64,000 nucleotides of DNA, from NCBI GenBank assembly GCA_942159475.1, contig OW804095.1, positions 146,982,314 to 147,046,313 of the forward strand, given 5' to 3'. A program made the translations under genes and the position numbers. The stretch's first letter is position 1; each line of letters starts with the position of its first letter. Shown here one piece after another: positions 21,052 to 32,200 of this stretch. Source of the stretch: Sthenelais limicola (Eukaryota; Annelida; Polychaeta; Phyllodocida; Sigalionidae). The notes under the pieces are model-generated. The model was not told where the DNA came from, did not search any database, and saw only the letters and a list, made by a program, of their open reading frames with translations.

Positions 21052-21868
21052 TGTCTTCATTATCGGGCAGCATTAATGAAAGAATCAGGAAGGGAAGCCT
21101 TTTATCCATCAATCTGAAAACTCTGCTTTGCTTCTATTCGCGTTGATTCAACTTCTAATTGCATACTTGTACAGATACTAGAGTCCCGTACGTGGGTGCT
21201 TTCAGGTTTTCTAAATGGCACAGTGTGCATAATCTCTTTGATTAAATGCGTTGTGCTTTTTATTTGCTTTATATTTTGTATGTGTTGTGCTTTTAACGTC
21301 TATACAAGACAGCATTAATTCATGAGGTAAATACTGAATGAATCAATTCAATACAAAATACTATTGATTCCGAGAACGATTGTAACACAACAAGAAATGA
21401 ACAAAAACATCTCCATGGCAACCAGTTGGTCGCCTTTGTTATCAAAATCAAATTTAAATAAATGAAAAAATAACAAAAGAAACAAGTTATAAGTTTTTTA
21501 AATTAATCAATCATTTAATGAACTATTTTTCTCTTTAACTTTATAATCAGTTTAAGTTAATGTATATATTGTGCGTTTCCCAAGGAAACGAATTCTACGG
21601 ACAACTATTTGTGCGCAATGGCAAGTCATATAGTTAGCAGTTTAGTTTTTGCTCGACTGAAAATGCTTAATATTTAATTAAAAATGCTTATGCTTAATTA
21701 TATGTGTAAATTTTGTGATAATTATATTGGATAAAGAACATAACACTCTTTTGAAACCCAGAAATCGCAAAGGGTGTAGTAGGTGTAGATCACTCAGATT
21801 CAGTCATGGGTGGTCCTCTCTACAGTTGTCAATCAAACCAAGATAGCTAATAGAATACAAGACATGTA
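21052..21868. other. Anonymous AT-rich DNA
   Basis: No supported feature. Confidence 0.4.
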
Positions 21869-22016
21869 AACCAATAGGATGTCACACTGGCCTTCAGGGA
21901 TTTACTGCAGAGATGGTAGAAGGTTGTCAATCAAACAGTCCTAACCAATAGGATGTCACACTGGCCTTCAGGGATTTACTGCAGAGATGGTAGAAGGTTG
22001 TCAATCAAGCAGTCTT
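21869..22016 (+). repeat. Two tandem 74-bp units containing CCAAT
   Basis: Two nearly identical copies of a unit starting AACCAATAGGATGTCACACT and ending GGTTGTCAATCAAACAGTCC lie head to tail. CCAAT and CAATCA motifs occur in each, but no TATA box or gene start is associated. Confidence 0.85.
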
Positions 22017-22171
22017 TGCATAAGTGCCAAGTTAGTAGTGTTGGTGTGAATTACATCACACAGAGATGGGCATCCAGATATCCTCCCAGATAAGTGTCCA
22101 CACTCCTCACACCAACCCTCAACCAACACCTCAAAATGTATCACATGAACTGGCTACTCAGGATGATTGAC

Positions 22172-22515
22172 AGAATGGTACCCAATTCACTAACATTCAC
22201 GATTTTTTATTTAAAAAAATACCGTAGAATGTAAAAAGTAGCATTTGGCAAAAGAGCATTTCATATAATACAGCCTTTACAGCTGGAGAAAATGAATGAC
22301 ATTTTCTAAGAATGTAAAGTGGTAAATGAACCTGCAACAACTGTGCGCTATGGTTGTTTAATCAAAGAGAGTTTAATAATACCACAACAATTGATGCATT
22401 TATTGGGAGATGCTTTGTCTGGAAAATACAGTTCTATTGCAAAAGATCTTCAGAATGGTATGCAATTCACCAACATTCACGAATTTTTAATTCCGTAGAA
22501 TGTAAAAATGGTCAA
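22172..22515. repeat. Local duplication flanking a copy of the 39.5-kb segment
   Basis: CAGAATGGTA..CAATTCAC.AACATTCACGA and CCGTAGAATGTAAAAA occur at 22172-22238 and again at 22451-22512. Between them, about 22232-22456 is the reverse complement of 39425-39650 (and of the second duplicate at about 44160-44385), including CAACAACTGTGCGCTATGGT. The segment is therefore a repeat with at least three copies here. Confidence 0.75.
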
Positions 22516-23063
22516 GTCAGTCCAGAACCGTGTGGTGAGGCTAGCAAGCAGCAAGTGAGGGCGGTAAGGTAGTGGTCAAGTGATTCCCACCTCTCCTACT
22601 AGGTGTCGCCCTAGTGACCGGGTGCTAATGACGTCAATCAATATAGACTATAATACGGTTGAAGTATATCAGCACATCTATGCATGCCTAAGTTGGATGT
22701 ACAAATAGGAGCCGTACTTTAGAAGAAAAACCTTTTCTGGTCCTCCACTATGTTCATTGACCGGAAGAAAAGAGAAGAAAATAGAAATTTGTATCTTTAA
22801 TTAACTATAATTTGTCGAGGCCAGAAGAGATTTGGAGTCCATTCTAGTTCTAAGGTCTAGTGTATAGTAGAAGGATTATATGGGAGAAAAGGTTTATCAT
22901 AATAAACATTAGTTCATCCACTAACCTAAAAAATATAAGAACAAAGTCCAGTAAAATATTGCAATTGGAGAACACATGAGGGTAGTTTTTCAATTATTAT
23001 ACTGCACCCAATATTTATACAATGTGAAAATGCAATGGAAGTTAATGGGGATTTAACAAGTAA
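22516..23063. other. Anonymous DNA
   Basis: No supported feature. Confidence 0.4.
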
Positions 23064-23299
23064 TGGGTCAGATGTTCGGGAGGTGTACAATTGGCAGCTC
23101 TACAAATTTAGGAAATCTATCAAAATTAGGCTGAAAAATGATGAGTATGTATCTGAGTATATTCGTTGTCGCGTTGATTTATAGTATCTGTTTTGCTATG
23201 TTAAACTGCATTTTGAAGCTCATTACTGTCTTAAATGTGGGTTATTTGAGATAATTAGTGAGGGCTAATTGTACATTTTCTTTAATAAGATATGACCCT
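23064..23299 (+). mobile_element. MITE-A, subfamily A3
   Basis: Shares AGGCTGAAAAATGA, GATTTATAGTATCTGTTTTG and TTAAACTGCATTTTGAAGCT with the copies at 41593, 55271 and 63323. Termini are worn. Confidence 0.8.
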
Positions 23300-25009
23300 A
23301 ATACACCATCTTTTATTAACCGCTGTTTGTGGTATGGGCGCTAATGCTGTAACCTATGGCCTTCAATTGTATGATAAATACTAAAATGACGCTGTGTATG
23401 GTTTGGATTGAGTATCTGGTGGGGGCATGCAGCAAGGGAACCAGATAGAAAGGTATGAAATACGACAATGCCCCATTTCCACATCACAACATCCAATCAT
23501 CAATATATCAACGCCCACCTGATTTTTTAAAAAGATTATTCAGATATGAAATGATGAAATAATTATTAAAGATGTGAAACTGACCTTCACTTGGAGCAGA
23601 TGTAAGGAGAAGAGACGTAAAATATTAAACCCACCTAGAAGAGAGAAGATTTAGTGAATTGAAACTGATGCGGTTGTCACATTCTAGATATTCCTACACA
23701 GACAAAATATTCACTTTCACAATCATTATTTGATCTATAATCAGTGTACTAATCTAGTATTTACACACTGATCGCTATACGTATGTAAAAGAACCATTGC
23801 TAATTATCAGAAAGAGTAGGGTATCTCAGCCCATTAGCGTGTTTCCGACCCTGGCCTGATATGACCAAATGTGATCTCAAATATGAATGGTGTAAAACAG
23901 GGCGTCAAGCAACTGATCCTACCCTACTTAATGACCCGTTATTACAGCCAGTCATAGATTCACTGCACAAAATTGGTTCCAGCTTTGATGGCTATTGTGT
24001 TTTATTGCCATCATCTGGGTACAACGTTATTTAAAGCATCATTTTGTGGATGATTGACAAGAAATGCACTATTCAGTATTAAAGGATTAATAACCAACAT
24101 TGATGGACTGCTGGTGCTATGGATTATGCACCAAAGAGTGCACCAACAGGCCCATTATAGAGGTTATTAATCATTTTAGTCTCTGCCTTAGATGGTTATA
24201 GCCAGAAGACCCTTCAATATAGTGACTAAATAAGTACAGTGTTAAAAAGGGGGATAACACACCCAATAACCTCCAACCAACACACACACACAATCTGAAC
24301 CTATTCATTAAAATATCTCATACGCAATATTATACAGTTATTACATAACACTGATTAACCACATTATCATTAATATCCCAAATTATTATTGACAAGAATT
24401 ATTACTTTTTGAATTAATTAGCCTACTAGCCTGGTAAGAGGATCAGCTAACATCAGAGTTTGTATACAAATCTACTAGCCAATCACCAACAACCACAACA
24501 ATTCTACAACTCATGTGCATCATGTATCATATGTATCATGTAATATTATGTCAGCCAGATAACTTTATTCTTAACCGTGTCAACCATATTGAACTATATT
24601 GATCAGAAATATTCTTTATTATATACAATAGTATAGACAACTCTATGCTGTGGTATTAACACTTAGACTACCTATGTTACAACTCTCTAACCGTTTATAT
24701 CGAAAATATTATTCATAAAGGGAAACTCAGGACTCAGGAGTATACCTGACCCTATCCTTGTATATGCTTGTAACCTTTAAAAGGGGAATATTACACTGTG
24801 GAATATACCTGATCCCCCCTCATTATATCGATGTCACAACCCTGTACTCAACTTATTTACTTATTTTCTTATCCAGAATCATCGTACGCAGGAGTATACC
24901 TGCCTCTCTTTCTTTATTAAGCAAGGTTTTATACTTAGAAAGTCCTAAGGGCTTAGTCTTAGTTTAATCACTTATTATCTTAATCTCAAATTTAATATTC
25001 TATTATCAC
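23300..25009. other. Anonymous AT-rich DNA
   Basis: I found no gene, inverted-repeat element or clear tandem repeat. The 69-codon frame at 24758-24967 has no recognisable family. Confidence 0.4.
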
Positions 25010-25130
25010 CCTTTCGGCCAAGGTAACGGCAGGGAGAACTGGATGAAATCTAGATGTCTGTATACCTGTTTGTCATATGTACTGTTCAACTCGATAAATA
25101 AAGTAGTTCTTATCTTATCTTATCTTATCC
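25010..25130 (+). mobile_element. Truncated retroposon 3' end with (TTATC)n tail
   Basis: GGCAGGGAGAACTGGATGAA leads to GATAAATAAAGTAGTTCTTA and then about four TTATC/TCTTA pentamers. An AATAAA-like signal followed by a pentamer microsatellite is typical of CR1/L2-like LINE or SINE tails. The 5' part is missing. Confidence 0.5.
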
Positions 25131-25171
25131 CGGAATCTAAAGCATTCAGTCTACTAATAAAAGGCTTGAGG

Positions 25172-25311
25172 AGCCTGCTGCATAAGCCATTTTCTCGCTA
25201 AGCCATTTTTCCTTGCTTAGGCAGAAAGCTTTTACAGTAGGAATAACGTTCATGCTTGAGAGGCAAGTTCCATAGCAGCTGCTTAGCAAGGAAAAAGAAG
25301 GAAGGAATATA
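25172..25311 (+). mobile_element. MITE-J fragment
   Basis: CTGCATAAGCCATTTTCTCG and GCAGCTGCTTAGCAAGGAAA resemble the J element at 53548-54134. As at 17857, it is followed directly by MITE-D. Confidence 0.45.
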
Positions 25312-25393
25312 TTAAAGCTGCACTCTCAGTTAACGTCGGTCAAAAAACGAAAATGTTCTACTTCTTGTTTTATTCGTTTCCTACCCATCTAAC

Positions 25394-25681
25394 ATTCATT
25401 TGGCCAACATTTTGGAGGATTTTGTCCAGTTGGTTTTGCAAAAGGGTTTCTAAAACGTCCTCATTTGTTTTTTGAGGACCTGCCTGTAAAATTCATTTGA
25501 CCAACATTTTGGAGGATTTTGTCCAGTTGCTTTTACAAAAGGGTTTCTAAAACGTCCTTATTTGTTTTTTGAGGACCTGCCTGTAAAATTCATTTGACCA
25601 ACATTTTGGAGGATTTTGTCCAGTTGGTTTTGCAAAAGGGTTTCTAAAACGTCCTCATTTGTTTTTTGAGGACCTGCCTGA
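25394..25681. repeat. 97-bp unit in three tandem copies inside MITE-D
   Basis: Units start at 25394, 25491 and 25588 (ATTCATTTGRCCAACATTTT) and end GAGGACCTGCCTG. Copies 1 and 3 are nearly identical, and copy 2 differs at a few sites. Confidence 0.92.
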
Positions 25682-25818
25682 ATCCTTCCATACGATGACT
25701 TCACCTATTATCACTCACAAGCGGCAGTTTTCTCTCCCTGATAAGTCTTTGAATTCGTGCACAAACACATGCCAGCAGCAGAATATTGATAAAGCCAGTC
25801 CTATAAGTCATAATTATA

Positions 25819-26227
25819 TGTGATGTGTTTCAGGAAAATGAGTCATAAGTGGCAACAAATAGTTTTTGAAAATCATTATATTTGAAAAGATGGGATCAAG
25901 CCGATTCCAATGATAGTCAACAGTCTAATAATCAAATAAGTATTTCTAGATTTAAAGTTTGATATTTTCGTTTTTGAAAAAAAAAATTTCCAATATTTCT
26001 GGGGGTCAATAAACAGTAAAGTAACCAAATATACTCCACATGAGGACCTTTAAAACGAAAGGATATGTTACATAGATTGTCCTGAAATTTGATACATCGA
26101 TTGATATAGCTATAAGTGATGAACTCCCTAAAAATTAGAACATTCCAATAATATGATCTTGTGAAAAAAACACTTTGAAAAATATCAATTTTGCGACTTA
26201 TGACTCATTTTACTGAAACGCATCACA
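25819..26227 (+). mobile_element. MITE-B nested in MITE-D
   Basis: TGTGATGTGTTTCAGGAAAA at the left and TACTGAAACGCATCACA at the right, with a complete interior. It sits next to the D block CTTATATGACTG/CAGTCCTATAAGTC. Confidence 0.9.
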
Positions 26228-26283
26228 TATGAGTAAATTTGGTAAGATTTGTTTTCTTGTAATAGCGGAGAATGCAGCTTTAA

Positions 26284-26731
26284 GTAAGTAATTCCAATGT
26301 AACGGGCCACAGGGGGTGGACTTTGTTCTCTACTCAAGAGTATACCTAATACCTATTGTCACTCTAATAAATGGTCGCTTTCAGGGTAACAATATACAAA
26401 GGACTTACAGATACCCACAGCCTTGAAGACCCCCACCACCCTCACCCCACACACCCCACTCATCAATCACCCCCTCAGAGGAATCTATCAACCCTGTTTG
26501 TACACAAGATTGATCATGGAAACAATGGGTACTGGAAAGGGAGGCCTATAGCACTGACAGAAGCCGTATAGCACTGACAGAAACCCTACTTGCAAACCTG
26601 CAAAGTTTGGCAGGAACCCTAACGAGAGCAGCCAAACGCTGTAAGTACCCTAAATCTCCATCCTCTATATTTGATTAGTGGCCAAGGGAAAGTGAAATTT
26701 ATTTCTCCCAGGTTTAAACCCGTGGCTAGTC
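26284..26731. other. Anonymous DNA
   Basis: No supported feature. Confidence 0.35.
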
Positions 26732-27084
26732 CTATAGGGGATTAGCATAGCCTCCCCTTTGAATCTTGATTCGCATGGAATTATGGGGCAAATGTACAGT
26801 GTAACATATATAGAAAACATCCCATGTTCAACATGGAATATATATATATATCAATGCTTTAATGTCAATATCTATAGATGTGTTATACAGGTTTCCATGA
26901 GACATACCCCATCTTTCCCATCATGCATTTGGTTTTTGCAGGTCATTTATACAAGCTCTGATATTGGTGAAAACATTCTTGCAGTTTTCTTAAAAAATGG
27001 GGCTATATGTTTTCAACAGATTCCATCCCAGGATACACTGCAGTAATTTAGACATGCGCAGTAAGTCATGCAAATCCCCTATTG
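26732..27084 (+). mobile_element. MITE-C, full-length
   Basis: Left CTATAGGGGATTAGCATAGC and right ATGCAAATCCCCTATTGG. The interior blocks TTCGCATGGAATTATGGG, CCCATCATGCATTTGG and AAACATTCTTGCAGTTTTCT are all present. Confidence 0.88.
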
Positions 27085-27230
27085 GCTGGGTATTGTGTAG
27101 GCCTATAGATCTGTCAAGCGTGACTTAACAATCCACCTGCACCCAACAATGAGTCTTATTTTTTCTTTTCCTTAAACCTATATTCTGCCTCAAGCCGAGA
27201 TGAAAAGGATTATTTTGATTTTGGTATATA

Positions 27231-27639
27231 TGTGATGTGTTTCAGGAAAATGAGTCATAAGTCGCAAAAAATAGATTTTGAGATACTATTATATTTGAAA
27301 AGATGAGATCAAGCTGATTCCAATGATAGTGAACAGTCTAATAATCTAATGAGTATTTCCAGATTTTAAGTTTGATATTTTTATTTTTGAAAAGAAAAGT
27401 TTGCAATATTTCTGGGGGTCAATAAACAGTAAAGTAACTAAATGTAGTCCATATGAGGACCTTTAAAACCAAAGGATATATTACATTGATAGTCCTGAAC
27501 TTTGGTACATCGATTGATATAGCTATAAGTGATGAACCCTAAAAGAATCAGAACATTCCAATAATGGGATCTTGTGAAAAAACACTTTGAAAAATATCAA
27601 TTTTGCGACTTATGACTCATTTTCCTGAAACACATCACA
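27231..27639 (+). mobile_element. MITE-B, full-length
   Basis: Very similar to the copies at 25819, 48659 and 58297 (the sublineage with GAACATTCCAATAATGGGAT), with intact GATGTG-type ends. Confidence 0.92.
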
Positions 27640-27728
27640 TATAAATTCTTGTTTGTGTATGGGTGGGTGTGGTTCAGCAATCAATAATGACCTGACAATC
27701 AATGGTACTAGCCTTAGAAATACATATA

Positions 27729-27966
27729 TGGGTCAGATTTTCGGAAAATGTTCAATTCAACTTCACCAATTCCCTGAAACAACCCAACTTTCAGACGAAA
27801 ATAAAGTTCAAAATACAGTTCAATCTAACCAAAACAGATTGCTAGAATCAATGCCATGCCGAATATACTGGAATTTACCTAGTATTGACCAAATTGCAGC
27901 CTAATTTAGCAGAATTTACTAAATGTGTACAGCTGCCAATTGTACATTTTCTGAAAATCTGACCCA
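27729..27966 (-). mobile_element. MITE-A, full-length
   Basis: Flanks are ACATATA on the left and TATATTC on the right, consistent with a TA target. Both termini are intact. Confidence 0.92.
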
Positions 27967-28212
27967 TATATTCAGTACACACATTTTCTTTTGACTTTGA
28001 CTCATCTATCTCCGACAGATCACACATTGGGAATAGGAAGATGGATTGGGGGAAATTGGGTATCTGTATTGATAGACAAAGACGGACAGAGAAACAGAGG
28101 GGGAATAGAGAAAGGGAGAAGATAGGAGGAGAGATAGGGAGGGCCCAGGGAGACGACGAGTGAGAGACGGACAGAGGCAGAGAGAAAGACAAAAGGCCCA
28201 TAGATAGAAACT
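27967..28212. other. Purine-rich stretch
   Basis: GAGA/GGGA-rich sequence at about 28070-28200. The 162-codon minus-strand frame crossing it (27875-28363) spans MITE-A, this tract and MITE-B and is not a gene. Confidence 0.6.
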
Positions 28213-28607
28213 TAACCGTGCTAAACCCTCCACAAATCAAAACATTCGAACAAAGAGATCGTATGAATAAAAAACATTGAAACATGAATTTTGTGACTTG
28301 TGACTGATTTTGCTGGAACACAGCACAATACTCATTATTCTCTTCTATGAGTACATGTATCAAATTTCAAGACATTCATTATATCCTTGTGTTTCGAAGG
28401 TCATCCTATGGAATGTATTTATCTACTTTACTAGTAACCAAGCCGAAATATTGCAAACTTATTTTCCAAAATTAAAAAATTATCAAACTTAAAATATAGA
28501 AATACTTATCAGATGTGCAAACGGCTTGATCTCATCTTTTCGAATATGATGATATCTCAAAATCCAATTTTGGCGATTCATGACTAATTTTCCTGTAACA
28601 CATCACA
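28213..28607. mobile_element. Two MITE-B fragments in opposite orientation
   Basis: 28213-28325 is a right end in + orientation (AACAAAGAGATCGTATGAAT to GGAACACAGCACAA). 28326-28607 is most of an element in minus orientation, ending CCTGTAACACATCACA. Confidence 0.7.
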
Positions 28608-29026
28608 TTTTTATTTGCTCCATCTGTCGCCTTCTATGAGTAACGAGGTGTTAGGCCATGGAATAGTAATTATATCTACCACCAGGGTTGGCCTACAAAT
28701 GGGCTTTAGCTGCCCTTAACCCTCTCTACACAGACAGAATGGGGCATTAGCTGCTTACCCATACATACAAAGCCTCTTAGCATAGCTGGATTTATAGATG
28801 TGTGGCTAAAGGGTTATATCTTCTTAGAATCTTGTTATTAATGTAGTAAAGGAGATCACAGAGATGCTTGGGAATTTAGGCATACTATCTTGTTATCAAT
28901 TACACCGGAATTCGGAGGGAAAAGATTGGAGTTCATTGAGTCTGAGCAGTGTTGGGAGCACATTGTGAGATGTCTCCATCAACATCGTGTGTAAAAGTTA
29001 AGAAATGAATAACTGCGTTTTTTCAT
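28608..29026. other. Anonymous DNA left of the LINE
   Basis: No supported feature. Confidence 0.4.
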
Positions 29027-29052
29027 TCTGATGTATATGTTTTTGCTAAACG

Positions 29053-29060
29053 TTTTTATT
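29053..29060 (-). promoter_or_regulatory. Candidate polyadenylation signal of the LINE
   Basis: The minus strand reads AATAAAAA about 210 bases past the ORF2 stop. A second candidate (AATAAAAAAA at about 29106-29116) lies closer, so which one marks the true 3' end is unresolved. Confidence 0.45.
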
Positions 29061-29268
29061 CAGTTTCCTGCCTTCTTGGCTCGATACATGCTAAGACATA
29101 TTATGATAACATTTTTTTATTCCATTTTTTGGAAGTAATACGACTCAGAGTAACAATGAACATGGCAAGATTTTGGGACGAAGCATTACATTGGAGAGTA
29201 GATTCTGTGTTGGACTGTCAGTTAGATGGGGTACATTATTTATTCACTCACACGTTGGAGGGGTTATT

Positions 29269-32200
29269 CTAGGATTTAAACATTTCTAGAGTTTCGTTGA
29301 TGTCCTCTTTTAGTCTTCTCCAAATGGCACTTTCTTTTTTGTTAACAGCATTAATTATCTGTGCGTGTATTACCACTGATACTCTCATTCTCAGTTCACT
29401 CATTAGATATTGAGGGGAGAAGGCCCCTTTTTCGAACAACTTGACTCTGTGAATAAACGCTTTAGTTTGTAATAGTAACCAGTTTATCATCTTTGTATTA
29501 AGGTTCACATGTTCAAACCCAAACATTATCTGTACATAATTCAACACAATCTTCCCTCCCTTTGTGTGTACCAGGTTTTCACCATTTTTCCCCTCATTCA
29601 GGTAGCCACTATCTCTTATCCATTGAAGTAAAAATTCCCACAGTTTGTGGGCTCTATCACACAGAATAAAAAAGTGGACAACATCATCCTTCTTTTTACA
29701 AATTGAGCATTTATCATTTTTTGCAACACCAATGTTTTTTAGGTATTCACCGCAAGTGATAGTTCTGTGGATTAGTCTGTATTGGAACTGCTGTAATCTT
29801 GTTTCTGGGGTAGTTATACAAGGTAGTTTGAAAGTTTCCTTCCAGTCAATTTTATTGAATTGAGTCTCGTTGAGGCGTAAATCCTCCTGCCAGTGATCAA
29901 GCTTCTTTCTTTTTACCTTTCGGTTCAGGATTAGCTCGTTGTATATCTGTTTGGCGTTGCATTTTATTATGCTGATTTTACACCCTCTTATATTAATGTT
30001 AACTGACCCATTTTCAAGACCGGCTTCGTTCTCTCTAACCATTCGCAGCCATTTATCAGGGATGGCCGTTCTTAACTGAACTCTTTGCAACGCATTAGGA
30101 AGGAAGCTAAAGTATTTTATGATATCTCTAGTGGGCATGATAAAACCGTTTTCCTGCACGATGTCCCCTACAGTGAAAATTCCAACCTGCTCCCACTTCT
30201 TCCAATGAAGCATAACACCTTTGAATTTTATATGTCTGTTATTCCACAGCCTTTCTCGAAGGACTTCATTCACATTGGTTGGAGAGTGTTTATAGTAGAC
30301 CTTGTCCCAGACTCTAAAGATTTCTTCATAGAACTTATTCAGTGGCTTGGGGGGCTTGTACCTAGATAAGAAGACGTCCTCGATTGATCTGCCTGCATGG
30401 GCTTCAATTGCGTCATACCACCCGTTATTCCTCCCTAGGAGGATTCTTTTGACCCACATAATGCGGTTGGTCTCATAGACTTCTTCTATTAACCTAAGGT
30501 TTAAACCACCGTTTTCTATTTTTTGGGCCAAGAATTCTCTACTAATCTTAGGGCCCTTTTTTTTCCATATAAATTCAAACATCAGCCGGTTTACCTCTCT
30601 GAATAGATCTTTTGTAAGGGTTATACATGACAATACGTGCTGAAATAATGGGAGGAGAAATGTATTACATACCACCACTCTTCCTTTAATTGTTAAGAAT
30701 CTATTATTCCATTGATTAATAGTATCTTTCACTTTTCCCAAGATATCTTCACAGTTGATTTTACTCATTGTTTTTTCGTCCCTGGGGCACAACAGGGTGA
30801 CGCCGAGGATTTTCATTCTACTTCCCCAGTCGATTTGGGCTGTTTTAGGATCGGAAATTTTAATGTTCCCCACTATGAAACCTTTGGACTTAGAGGGGTT
30901 CAATACAAGCCCCGAGGCAGCTGAAAATTTGCCTATAACGTCTATAGCCTTTAACAAAGAGCTTTCATTTTTTACAATGAGGGTTAAATCGTCGGCGAAT
31001 TGAACAATCTTTTCTTCTTTCTCTCCTACTCTAATACCTTCTATATTTATATCATTTCTTATCACCTCGGCTAGTTTCTCTACTACTAGTGTGAAGAGCA
31101 AAGATGAGATTGGGTCCCCCTGCTTCATGCCCCTGTGGACCTCAAACCAGGGGGACGACCAACCGTTATTACAAAATGTGCTCTTGGATTCGTACAATAA
31201 AGTTTCCACCCATGAGATATATTCTTCATTGATGTTGTAAGATTTTAGAGCCGCCCTCAAGAAACTCCAGCTTATGGAGTCATACGCCTTTGTAAAGTCG
31301 AGCGAGGCTATTAAGCCGTCTCTCTTTGACCACTCTAAAAAGGAAATTACATCATCTACCTTTCGGATCGCCGTTCCAATAAATCTACCTTTAACGAACC
31401 CGAACTGGTCGTTTGATATTAAAAATGGCAAGAAATGTGACAATCGGTTGGAGATAGTTTTAGACATGATCTTATAGTCTACGTTTAGTAAAGTTATGGG
31501 TCTCCAATTTTTTAGCATTTGTAAATCGGCATCCTTTTTAGGTATAATATTTATAACTCCTCTCTTTTGATTACAAGACATCACTCCTTCTTGAAGGCAT
31601 TGCGTAAACATAGCCATAAATGGTTTTCTTATTATGTACCAAAAATATTTATAAAATTCGATGGTAAAACCATCACACCCAGGTGACTTTCCATTTTTAC
31701 TTTGCTTAATCACCTTCGATATTTCTTCCTCGGTAAAGGGTCTACACAACTCATTATTATCGTGCTCATCTAAGATAACAGGATTGTTGTTTTTTGTAAA
31801 TATATCTGACATTTCTTTGTCTGACTCGACCTCTTTATACAACTCGGAATAAAAGCGTTTCCCTTCTGACAGAATTTTCTGGGGGTCGCTAGTGATATCC
31901 CCGTTAATATTTAGCTGGTGAACCACTTTTTTTTCTGATCTATATTTTTCTAGCTTACAAAAATACCTAGAGGGTTTTTCACCGTCTAATAACCATTTAG
32001 CCTTGGATCGTATAAGGGCTCCTTCGGCTTTGCTAAGCTCTGCTTCTCTTATTTCCTGCAAAATTTCAGCTCTCTCCGTTCTCTCCTGCATGTTTAATCT
32101 TTTTTTACTATCTAGGTGTTTCAACCTGTCTCGATTTTTCTTGGAACTTTCCCTTCTTTTTCTTGCTAAAGTAGCACAAGTAGTTATAGCTAATTCCCTC

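Larger units (their letters stand above)
25312..26283 (-). mobile_element. MITE-D expanded by an internal triplication and a MITE-B
   Basis: Ends TTAAAGCTGCACTCTCAGTT and GAGAATGCAGCTTTAA bracket D sequence in reverse orientation. The element is nearly three times the usual length, because a 97-bp interior block is triplicated (25394-25681) and a complete MITE-B lies at 25819-26227. Confidence 0.82.

Noticed and set aside
27875..28363. 162-codon minus-strand frame
   Set aside because: It spans a MITE-A end, a purine-rich simple repeat and part of a MITE-B. The peptide is low complexity and has no family signature.
29005..29018. AAATGAATAACTGC as a LINE target-site duplication
   Set aside because: The best resemblance right of the 5' end (near 36165) is AAATGAAATAAATCAC, which does not match well enough to claim a duplication.
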